A stretch of 64,000 nucleotides of DNA. Origin: Zygnema circumcarinatum (taxonomy: Eukaryota > Streptophyta > Zygnematophyceae > Zygnematales > Zygnemataceae). Both the position numbers and the translations under genes were made by a program. The notes beneath the pieces are model-generated. The model was not told the DNA's origin, made no database searches, and was given only the letters and a program-made list of their open reading frames with translations. The stretch covers positions 1,047,024-1,111,023 of the forward strand of contig CM074811.1 in the NCBI GenBank assembly GCA_037447605.1, read 5' to 3'. This document shows, in pieces, positions 46,801 to 56,507 of this stretch (positions within the stretch are counted from its first letter, which is position 1; each line of letters opens with the position of its first letter).

Positions 46801-48659
46801 CCATGGCTGCCAGGTACGGGACGGGGAATAGGGAGCGAGAGGAAGGAGAGAGAGAGGAGGGCGAGAGAAGGGAAGAGGGCGAGGGAGTGCGTAGTTGGGA
46901 TATGGAAAGGGAGAGGTGGAAAGTAGGGAAGAAGGGACAGGGGGTGCCGTACAAAGGATGGGATTAGGGGGAGGGGAAGTGGCGGAGGAGGGGCAGGGGT
47001 GGGAATATGGAGAGATGGCGAGAGAGGGGAAGGGGGGAGGGGGGGGGGTTACGAGAAGGTTGAGATGAACGAGAATTGTTGTTAAATGCCGGTTGGATGT
47101 TAGAGCCTGTCATTCCTGTTGAACTGCTTTGAAGGGATTGGGAAGTCCGAGGGAGAGTGGAATTCCTCCCTCCCCCTCGTTTTACACTGTTTCCGAGCTG
47201 ATTTGGCTGTTAGGAGGAACATGGGCTGCAACAGGAGGCAAGGGGGAAAGGGCTGCTTCCCCCCTACAGATGTGAGTTATGCTCCAAGGGAGAAGCCTCC
47301 GCATTGTTGCCACATCCTGAAAGCAATAGTGAGGCCATGATGCCCAAGTCCTCAATATCATATGATAATGAAGGGGAAGAAACGGGGGAAGGAGTAAGTG
47401 GACAAATGGAAACAAGCTCTTCTCTCAAACGGGATGCCCATGTGAGAGAAGAAAGGACAAAGGAGGGTGAACTTGTTGAGTATGGGAATGGAAAGGCTGA
47501 GCTCAAAGACGAGTCGTCCGGGAGAACAAGTTGTGGCCATGGAAGGCCTCGAAAACTGAGAATTTTATGTCTACATGGATTCCGTCAATCTGCGGTTCAG
47601 TTTCGTGGGAGGACCGCCGGACTGCAAAAGAAACTCCGAAATTTTGCAGAATTTGTTTTCATTGATGCTCCACATGCAGTTCCATTACTATACCAACCTC
47701 GCGGAGGGGAAGTGAGGGATGGGAAGATCGAAGATGGAGGTGAGAGGGAACAACATAATGAGGGAGAAAATAGGAAAGGAAAAAAGGAAGGGTCATTTGG
47801 CAAAGATGATGAGAAACGAGTGAACGGTTGTGTGGGAGAAGAGGGTGAGAGTGTCGGACAGGAGTTGGGAGGGGTGGGAGGAGAAGTGTGCAGAGGTAGG
47901 GAGAGGGAGACAGAGGGCGAGAGATTCTTTCTACCGCAGGCAGGCAGGCCAAGGTATGCGTGGCTAGTGGATACGGATGTCTGTTCATTGGAAGATGGGA
48001 GGGGTCAGTCCTGTGGTGCGATACTGAGGGAGAGAGTTGGTAGAGAAGATAGTAAAGGGGAAGATTCTAAGGAAAACGAGGAGCTCAAATCAAGTGACGC
48101 TGAAGGACGAGAGGATAAGGGAGTGGAGAGAGGTGGAAAAGAAGAACTTTGGGAGTTCAAGAAAGCCAAGGGACCTTTTTCGCCGCTTCAGTATATGAGC
48201 CAAAGGGGTGGATGGGAGGAATCGAAGGAATTTCTATTGGAGCTTTTGATTAGTAGGGGACCTTTTGACGGCGTGTTGGGATTCTCTCAAGGAGCAGCCG
48301 TCGCCTCTGCTCTCTCTGCGTTTGTTTTTGGGAAAGAGAGAGAAGATAAGCCCTGCAAGGACCCGCCTTTTTCTTTTGTGATATTGTGCTCGGGGTTTCG
48401 TTTTTCGGGAGATAGTAGTGAAGGTGACGTTTCTATGGAAAATGGGGAGAGGAGGGTACGTATTCCCTGCCCTTCCCTCCATATATTTGGAGGGGGGGGA
48501 GAGGGAGATAGGCAGATTTCTACAGAGGAGAGTGAGAGGCTTGTAGAGATGTATAATGAGGAAAGGCGGGTGGTGGTGAGGCATGGCTTCGGGCACATCA
48601 TACCCATCAAGGAGGAGTTTACAACTGTTTACAAGAAGTTTCTTCAATCCTTTCTGTGA
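43867..48659 (+). CDS. STR6: TrhO-like rhodanese fused to an FSH1-type serine hydrolase (7 exons)
   Basis: Exons: 43867-44010, 44551-44712, 44925-45466, 45808-45889, 46327-46409, 46681-46813, 47277-48659; in phase, 842 residues. Residues 1-130 match the N-terminal domain of TrhO/YceA tRNA hydroxylases (ALYYSYAAL, RVSEQGVNVTVGGS, DFKLDS). A rhodanese domain follows with active-site loop YCTGGVRCES (Cys285). Residues 338-382 are a Cys-rich zinc-binding tail (C352, C355, C366, C368, C371, C378, C381). The last exon encodes an FSH1 alpha/beta hydrolase: RILCLHGFRQSA (about 475), nucleophile GFSQGAA (about 720), catalytic histidine in HGFGHIIP (about 821). The same fusion is known in Arabidopsis At1g09280 (STR6). 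Bacterial TrhO makes 5-hydroxyuridine at tRNA position 34; that role here is inferred. The final Cys pair of the zinc tail depends on an uncertain exon 7 acceptor (47270 or 47277). Long Ser/Thr/Pro- and Glu/Lys-rich insertions separate the domains. Confidence 0.88.
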
Positions 48660-49823
48660 CCAACGATGAGAGATAGAGAGTAAATCGTTCTATTTTCTTA
48701 GCGTCTCTTTCGTTGAACGGCCTTGGTCGGACTGTTTGTGTCCGTGTGCCCATTTCTCCGTTCGTTTTTCGATAGTTGACGCCCTTTAATGTGATTGTTA
48801 CCCTCACAACAGCCGAATGGTTTTTTAGGGCCTCCAATTGGTGGGGAGGGGGGGGACCAGCCAGCTATGTGCCATACATCTGAAATTCGAAATCCGCAGG
48901 TCAAGCAGCTGAAGTTCCGTAGTTGCGGCACAGGCCGAATTCCGCACGTCAAAAGGCCGAGCCGCTCAGAAGTTAAAGTAGAAAAAAAGAAATTAAATAA
49001 CTAATAAACTGTGGTTCAACTTTACTGTCGTAATCTCGGACACGCTCAAAAAGTTGGTAAAGGGGAACGTTGAACGAACCTCTAGAAAATTCGCGTTTCT
49101 TCGTCATGCCCAAATAGAAAACCAGGGAAAACTGGCGAAATCTCGATACCAATTAAACAATGGCAAATAGTGCGTCTCACGTCCATGTTTCTTGGGGTGT
49201 TTTCTTAAGGTGCCATGTGGTGTCCACGTGGCCCTCTTTTATTGGCGGTTGCCAGCTCGGAGCGACGCCCCCATTTAGCCTCCCTCCAGCCGGCTTGCAC
49301 GCGCGAACGGTTCAAGTTCAACAAGTTAACGTTTCAGAGGTTGAACTCAGTTTCCAACTCCGGATCTTCAACCGGTTGAAGAAGGTTGAACCATGACAAC
49401 CCAACCTCTGGATCAAAAACCCTTAAGGAGGATGCAGCAAGTACGAGAGAGGAAGCATGCATGCTTGTGCAAAAAAAATGGCGTCTGCAAAATCTTCATT
49501 ACTGGACCAGAAGGGACCTCTGAAGACTCTCCACTTCGTGCAGGAAGGGAAGGAGCAGCCTCTCCTCCAAAGCTCGCCCCACCCTCGCTTGTCTCACAAC
49601 CCCCTATGGCGAACAAGGAGCTGCAGGTTTCTACTGCTCAAGAATGGTATTCGGGTCTGAAGGCAAAACCTCCCCTTTGGAGAAAAGGAACATTAACTGG
49701 AGCTCTGCTATAGGGAACCGTCAGAGTGTTGGGCATCCCCAGTCCGTTTGTACACACCACAAGAACGCGAATACCACCTCTTCGACCAAAACTTGCTGCA
49801 CCCCTCAGCCACTTGCTGACATC
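48660..49823. other. Region between convergent genes, with promoter-like words and an unrecognised ORF
   Basis: 3' flanks of TrhO-FSH1 (+) and CURT1-A (-). Unlike a plain 3' region, it has a CACGTG at 49225-49230, a run of GTTCAA/TTGAAC words at 49310-49392, and directly after them a 106-codon ORF (49393-49713, starting MTTQPLDQKPL). A second reading frame begins MASAKSSLLDQKGPL at about 49478. I recognise no family in either, so I do not call a gene. Confidence 0.35.
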
Positions 49824-52800
49824 TTATGGCTCGGTGTCTCCCTTGCTTGCTGCGGCCTTGCCACTGCCACCTGTCCACTTGGCCTCCTCAGTGGAATCCT
49901 TTCCAGTGATTTTGCCTGTGATCTCATCAATTTTCTGGTATAGCTCCTGCCTGTTGGGCTGCAATGCAAAAAAAAAATACTAAAATAATCACTTTACGGA
50001 CTGCGCCAATTATTTGAGAAACGAAGGACAGAGGAAAGACATGTGCAAAAGAAATCTTCAGCGGTAACATTGTCAGAAACCGCCAGAGCGCAAACGGAAG
50101 GCGACCACATGGAAGTACGACGTTACACTGCTAAGGTGATCCGGGGCATTTGCTGTACAAGGCCTGCGTTGGAACTTACCGTGAAGAGAAGATATCTGTA
50201 CACAAACCAGGTGCTGAAGCCGAGACCAACAAGCTCAAATAGCTTTGGAACCTGACAAGTATTCAAGAGAAGAGAGCAAATTTCAGAACTATTGCTCAGT
50301 ACGGATGGACCAGAAGATATAACTCAACCACAAAACTCCCACCCTCTAAGAATGGAAAGCTGTGGACGCAATGAGAACCACAAACCGCAGAAAAGCTAAA
50401 AAATGGCCAGTCATAACCCCCATAATCATGAAAGAGACAACAAACGTATCTTCTAAGTCTTTCCAATGAAACGTTCCAAAGGTGGACTTTTGGAATGAAA
50501 CATATGTCCTTTGCAATTTCTTCCATTCTCCCTGCCCTCCCTTTCTCACGCTCAGTCTCGTTCCTCAACGATCCCAACCCTTTCTGTCCAGCCAAGCAAA
50601 TTTCCAGATGAAGGGAGGGGGCTTACGATAGGCACGGAATCAAAGGCTCCCAAAATTGCTGATGACAGCCATACGGCCACCAACGCACCTCCCGTGTAAA
50701 TCAACACAGAGGGTTTGTCGTCCACCTTCTCCCACTGCACATATAAGCAAACAACGTAAGGGCTCAACTACGACTTAGACAAGTTCTCCTGTTAAAGCGG
50801 CGAGTGAAAGCTATACACTCAACAAAGCACTTAAAATTTTGTCCATAAGCGAATTCCGTCTCTGTTTTGCGGCAGAAGGACATCCATTCTATTTAAAAAA
50901 GATGGTAAAAGATAGCCACAGGGCAAGTCTGATCATGCTATCACCAGCATTTGCTATCTAAGACAGGTTAGAAGCTAGATCTGCACCATGGGTTTCCATA
51001 TAGAACTCAGACAAATGACCTGCCTAACAAAAAAGCAAGGCAAACTGTATGAGAAATCCAAAATCATAAAGCATAAAATCATAAATACAAAGCGAGGTCA
51101 GAAACCGTGAGGTCTTACCTTTGCCTGCAAATCAGCAATGACCTTCTGCGTCTGTGCTGTAACCTCCGAAGTTGATGTCTCCTCCTGAACTGCTTTTGGT
51201 GCAGGAAGAACTCTCCTCTTGGCAACTGAGTGAAACACCAGAAGGCAAGCCATTAAGGGAATGAAAGACGACAGGCAGTTCTGTGAACTTAATTCAATAA
51301 TGATGTACATCCACAATTTCCTTTGAGCTCAGCTTCCACATTTTCAGGAGTACCAATGACTGAACAAATAATGCATCTACTTACAACCCTCCCGAGGTTC
51401 TTCCAAGACCAATACATCCTCTTGCGTCTGTAAAGGACCATTGTATTAACTAGTATGGTCCTTTATCAGAGTCCGAAACGCTTCTAGAGTCATGTTAGAC
51501 CTTCAACACCCTAACACAGCTCCCTGTTTATCCATAGAAAAGTAGCGGAGGAACATGCAATCACTTCGCAGCAAAGGTTCGTGTCTGCATGCAATGACTG
51601 CGGCCTACACACTGACTGTTGGAGATGTAACACAAAAAAAACAGTTCCTTCTGCAGCAGAACAGACCTTAGTAATGAATTGACCGCATTGAGAAAAATGT
51701 TTTAGTCAGGCAAGCCTCACAGACTTTCAAGCCTAAAGTTGTCGAGTTGCCGTGCATACATCGCAAGACCAGACATTCGAGCTGACTTGATCGCTTAGAA
51801 TGAAAGTGGTGGAGGAGAAAGAGGAGGCCCTGTCCAGTCAAGCTAAATCTGGCATGTACTCTGACCTGCAGATTCTGACCAGCAGTTCAAACACGCTCTT
51901 CCCCGGAGTTCCTTTCATAGTATATACGGCATATGGACTAGAACCTGACACTCTGGAAGACAGAATACCTCGATTGGAAAGAAATAATCCGCAAAATATT
52001 TAGGATGGCGTCGCTGAAGACAGCTTGTAGACCAAATAGTTTATCAAACGAAGTCCCTTACAAAACAAGCATCATCTCAAAATGAGGATCGACAGTGAAG
52101 TTAAGCACTGTCTGGACCAACAAAACCCTAATCAGACGATCCGGCAAACTGGGCTTTGAAACTAAGCGCCAAAGCTTTACACAACATTTCTGTTCTAGTA
52201 AGTCATGAACTAGTAAGTCAGGCAATGCCTAGCTAATGGCCAAAGCCTACCATCAACGCACTGTTATATACAGTTACAAGCGCGGGTAGCAGAGAACTAT
52301 CAGCACTAATCCAGGCAGCAGGACATCTCGACTTCATAGAGCTCATGTAGTTCCATGATTTAAACAAGTCAAGGTGAGAAGGAGCCGGTGAGATTGTGTG
52401 GTCAACACAGGCTTCGAAAAAAGCTATCAAACGCGCAGCTCTCAAAATAGATTAACAACCTCCAGAAACTGAAGGTCACAAACAAACCAGATCGCCAAAT
52501 GTTTGCAACAGCATCACTTTTACTATCCCGTTTAATGGATACGAGTCACGCAGCAGTCAATGAAAAGAGATCCATGATGTGATTTCAGGTTTTAAATCTA
52601 CGTTTCCTGTGAGGAGAATCCGCGTGCACAGAGAGTCTTTTGTGCAGGCGAGGACGAAGTGTCAGCAATGCCACATCGAAACAGAAAAACTCATTGATCT
52701 TCAACTGTCGGGACGCCAAAACAATGAAGAGGAACTAAAAAACGACAATGCAAACTTCTCTGAAATTGCTGGTCCGGAGACCCCGTCATCGGAACGGCAA

Positions 52801-53040
52801 TCTTGAAATATATGAATGAAGTCCACAAAAATGTGATGACAAGAAAAAACGACTTGAATAAATACGAATTTGTAGTGCGCAGTATCTCTCCTCACCAGAA
52901 CGATCAATGTTGAACTTGATCGACGACCCGAGGATGCTCTTCTGCACTCTCAAGCTTCCAGATGATGCACCATGACTGCAGGTCGACACAGCGGCAGCTG
53001 CCCCCACAGAAAGCGTGCAAGTGACTGCGCAGGCGGCCAT
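49824..53040 (-). CDS. CURT1: CURVATURE THYLAKOID 1 protein, copy A
   Basis: Five exons: 52896-53040, 51119-51225, 50627-50734, 50180-50251, 49824-49958; GT-AG, in phase, 188 residues. Residues 1-45 (MAACAVTCTLSVGAAAAVST...) look like a chloroplast transit peptide. After a charged segment comes the CURT1/CAAD domain: WEKVDDKPSVLIYTGGALVA begins the first membrane helix (up to GAFDSVPI), then VPKLFELVGLGFSTWFVYRY and LLFTPNRQELYQKIDEITGK, giving the second helix and the C-terminal amphipathic helix. CURT1 proteins oligomerise at grana margins and bend thylakoid membranes. The C-terminal end is polar (EAKWTGGSGKAAASKGDTEP). Its partner copy B lies head to head 1.09 kb away with the same intron positions. 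Confidence 0.92.
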
Positions 53041-54130
53041 AGCTGCAGCTGCTCCCTCCCTCGTGCAAGCTCCTCCCTCTCTCTCTCTCTTCTCTCCCGC
53101 TCTCCGTCAACTCTTCTCAACAAAGCGCTCCTGACAAAATGTCCCAAAAACCTGGTTTCTGCAAGAAAACTAGTTGGCAAAAAAAAAAACTTTGTGAAAA
53201 TGAATAAAACGAATTTGGTTCTCTGCTGTTCCGTTAAACCACAACGGCTCCGATTACTCCGCGCCACGTGTCACGTTCACACACGTTTGAACGTTCCACG
53301 GAACGACGAGTCAAGCTGACGTGGCAGGCCGTCAAGTCGCAGCGTCCCGCGGAACGGTCGAGATTTCCGGTTCCATTGGGTGCCACGTGGTGCTCCAGCT
53401 CGGCTGGTCACGCATAGCGGGCATGCAGGTCTGCCACGTGGTGAAAAAATCCGCCTGTGGCGCCTGGTGGCGCGCTCCCATTGACAGAGAAAGGGTGAGA
53501 CGGATCTCCCGAGAACCGCCGGCGCTTTCCAACTGGCGCGCTCGGATTCGGGCACGATTTCACACTGAAATTTTGTAGATTCGGGGGATCATCCACGAAA
53601 TAATTATCTTGGAGTTTGTGGTTTCTTAGGGCAAACCGGCGGTTTTATTTTTCAAACCGATGAGAGCGACAGGCGGGGAAAGGTTTTTGATGGAAGAATG
53701 TTTTTTTTTCTGCCCGTTTTGTTGGCTTAGAGCCTTTCGTGAACCGAAATTTTGATGAAGCGATTGGTGTCCGGCGCCTGCCCGTTATAACGGGCGGTAA
53801 GAAAAATAGTTTAATATAGTAAATCTGAACATCGATAATCTGTCTCAAACTGAGTTCCACGTTGTGACGCAACAATTGTGCCAGTCACACCCTCCAACAT
53901 TGAATCAGTACAACTGGTAGGGAAGAAATTATTTTTTGAGTATTAATTCTATGTTTGAACAACTGACATTGTTTCCGCTTACAAAGTCGACGGCGTCCCG
54001 CTATGGTGCGGTGGAGAAATAGAAGCAGAAACTGAAAGGAGTGGAGAAAGGAGAAGGAGAAGGAGAAGGAGCGGGAGAGGGAGAGGGAGAGGGAGGAGGA
54101 GCAGGGCTCTCTCTTGCAGCTTGCAACGCA
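53041..54130. promoter_or_regulatory. Shared divergent promoter of the two CURT1 genes with three G-boxes
   Basis: Between the start codons of CURT1-A (-) and CURT1-B (+) lie three palindromic CACGTG cores at 53265-53270, 53384-53389 and 53435-53440, the last two in the strong form GCCACGTGG, plus a TGACGTGGCA at about 53317. G-boxes bind bZIP (HY5-type) and bHLH (PIF-type) factors and are common in light-regulated plastid genes. All three lie within 400 bp of the CURT1-A start and about 700-870 bp from the CURT1-B start. Other contents are a GAAC/GTTC-rich word group at 53275-53310 and a purine-rich leader before copy B (GAGAAGGAGAAGG, 54040-54110). Confidence 0.6.
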
Positions 54131-54334
54131 ATGGCTGCTATGATTACCGCCTCCCAGCGCGCAGCAAGCGTTTCTGTTGCAAGAGCAGCATCAAAGGAAT
54201 ATTTTGATGACTCCAGACGAGTTGTCGGAGCGCTGAGCTTCCTGGGAGGGCCTCTGCATAAAGGAAAAACTTTGAAGGTTCCGAGCATCGGTAAGGAAGT
54301 TCCAAATCTTTGAGCGCCAGGGATATATATATAT

Positions 54335-54379
<45 letters not shown>

Positions 54380-56507
54380 GATACGTTCGTGGAAGGCTAC
54401 GACTTGGTCTCTTAAAACGTCGCTGAATTATGTTTGGACTGGAGAGCCTGAATGATTGAAAACTTGGCGAATCTTCATCTTCTCGCTAAACTCTGGAGTA
54501 GAAGCAAAGCAATATTATTTATGTAGTTTCACTTTCATTATTTAGTGGATGTATTTCGATTCTTTCGTTGGCGAATGCTTTATATTGCAGATGCCACTCG
54601 TAGTACTGGAGTTCAACTTGAAATAACTGTTCAAGGGAGCGAGATTTTTCTCGATTTTTGTGTATTTGTCTTCCTGTTTCGTTCAGGCTTTGCATCGTCG
54701 TCAGTTGAACAGACTTTCGTTTGCATGACAGTCAGACGCGTTCGATTTTTTGCCTTAAATCTGGAATGTGGAAAATGTGAGATACATTTTTTTGCGAGAT
54801 TCTATCAAGAAAAAACCCGCTACGTTGCACTCTACTTTACTGGCAGTGAAACTGTTCTCTGTTACATTATGCATACATGGTTGACCTTGCTGTTATCACT
54901 TTCAGAAGCATTTTGGAACCTTTAGAATACACATGTGTTATGTTATGCTTCAGCTTTCCCAAAAAGGGTCATTCTGACTTTGTCAAACGCAGCGTATATT
55001 TTAACCCCTCACCTACTTTGACGTTTTTGTTTCTAATGAAATGCAGGCCCTTGCAAAAAGCGCATAGCAGTCAAAGCTGTTCAGCGGGAAGATCCATCCA
55101 CTGAAGAGGCCTCGGAGAAATTGCAAGTTTTCTTCGATAATGTTCAGACTCGAGTAAGCACGACAATGCTTTTCAATGTTGAAGGTGGTGATGTCCACCT
55201 GGAAATCAGTTGATAAGTCGAGTATAGTCAGGGAATTCTCTGTTGCTTTTTGGTGAGGTTCGAGCATGTTAAAGCCTCACCTGCAAGTCATGCTCTCTTA
55301 GATTGCGGCCATCTTAAAAAGTTGGAAGAAACGAAAGATTCTCAGCTTTGCAATGCTTCGTGCGGCGAGTGCTGCTGTCGTGGGATAAGGTTGCAACTTT
55401 ACCGTCACTCCTGTGTATGACAGTGGGAGAAGGTGGAGGACAAACCTACCTTTCTTGCCTACTCAGCGGGCACTGTGGCGTTCCTTTGGTTCTCCTCAGC
55501 CCTGGTTTCGGCCTTCAACTCTGTACCAGTGGTAAGCAGAATGATGATCCTCCAGTAGCAGTGTAGGAGCTGGGAAAGCTCAGCATCATGCAGCTCTTCA
55601 TGAACCAGCCTCATGCTACGACACTGATCTCCTTGTTTGAAAAGTGTTTTGTATTTCTGCCACGCCATAGTTTGTTTAGAGAAGCTACTCGCAGTCAGAC
55701 AGAACCCCTGCTAATCTCGACTAGCTTTTTGCATCCACAAAAAACAGCTGACATTCACGTCTTGCTTCTGCCTCTTTGGTGAGTAGTATAGACGCTTTCG
55801 CTGATGCTGTAGCCAGCTTTGTGTGAAGCAGTGGCACTGGCCTAGTGATCCTTCGTCTGTCCCTTGATCTCCTCAGCTAAAGGAGAGGTCGCTCAAGGTT
55901 TTCCTGATGACATACCGCATTCTTTTATTGCAGCTTCCCAAGGTGCTCGAGTTCATCGGCATAGTGTATACGGGCTGGTTTGTCTATCGCTATCTTCTAT
56001 TTACTGTAAGTTCGTGTTAGACACTGCCTTTGAGATTCAGACTGCATTCTCCCTGTCAGCACAGGCGTCATTTTTTGTGTTTTCTGAATGTGGTGTTGCT
56101 GAGTGAACTTTATTTGTTACTGCACATGGCTCAGAGCACAGTCACCAAAAAACATGACCTAAGAATCCAACTTTCGTCCTTTGCTTGTTGTTACTGGCCT
56201 AGTTAGAAAGGAATGTCTGAACTTCATATATCTTCCCCTCAGCTTTCTGCTTTACTTGTTTCATGAACTACGCTTCAGTAACAAAGTCAATAAGCAAGAA
56301 GTAGGCAGAGTATTTTGTTGAAGTGTTTTGCATACAGTGCCATAATCATCGACTTGACTTGGAGCACCCAATGGCCTTTATGTGCAGCCCAACAGGCAAG
56401 AACTGATTGCCAAAATAGATGAGCTGAGTTCGAAGATCACCGGGGAAGTCAAGGATACTGTCAGCGACATCCAGTCAGCCGGATCTCAGAAGTCAAAGGA
56501 CCCCTGA
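54131..56507 (+). CDS. CURT1: CURVATURE THYLAKOID 1 protein, copy B
   Basis: Five exons: 54131-54290, 55047-55153, 55424-55531, 55934-56005, 56388-56507; GT-AG, in phase, 188 residues. The N-terminus (MAAMITASQRAASVSVARAA...) is Ser/Ala/Arg-rich, as in a transit peptide. The mature part contains KRIAVKAVQREDPSTEEASE, then WEKVEDKPTFLAYSAGTVAF (first membrane helix), LPKVLEFIGIVYTGWFVYRY and LLFTPNRQELIAKIDELSSK (second helix and amphipathic helix), ending QKSKDP. Exons 2, 3 and 4 are 107, 108 and 72 nt, exactly as in copy A. An in-frame ATG at 54041 would add 30 residues, mainly Gly-Glu repeats; the start at 54131 is preferred because that extension is a purine-rich leader. The two proteins probably act together at curved thylakoid margins. 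Confidence 0.92.
54322..54375. repeat. (AT)n dinucleotide microsatellite
   Basis: AT repeat interrupted once by CCA, in intron 1 of CURT1-B, about 30 bp after the exon 1 donor. Confidence 0.95.

Noticed and set aside
54041-54130. Upstream in-frame start for CURT1-B
   Set aside because: The added peptide is mostly Gly-Glu repeats from a GAGAAGG purine tract; starting at 54131 gives a normal transit peptide and the same length as copy A.
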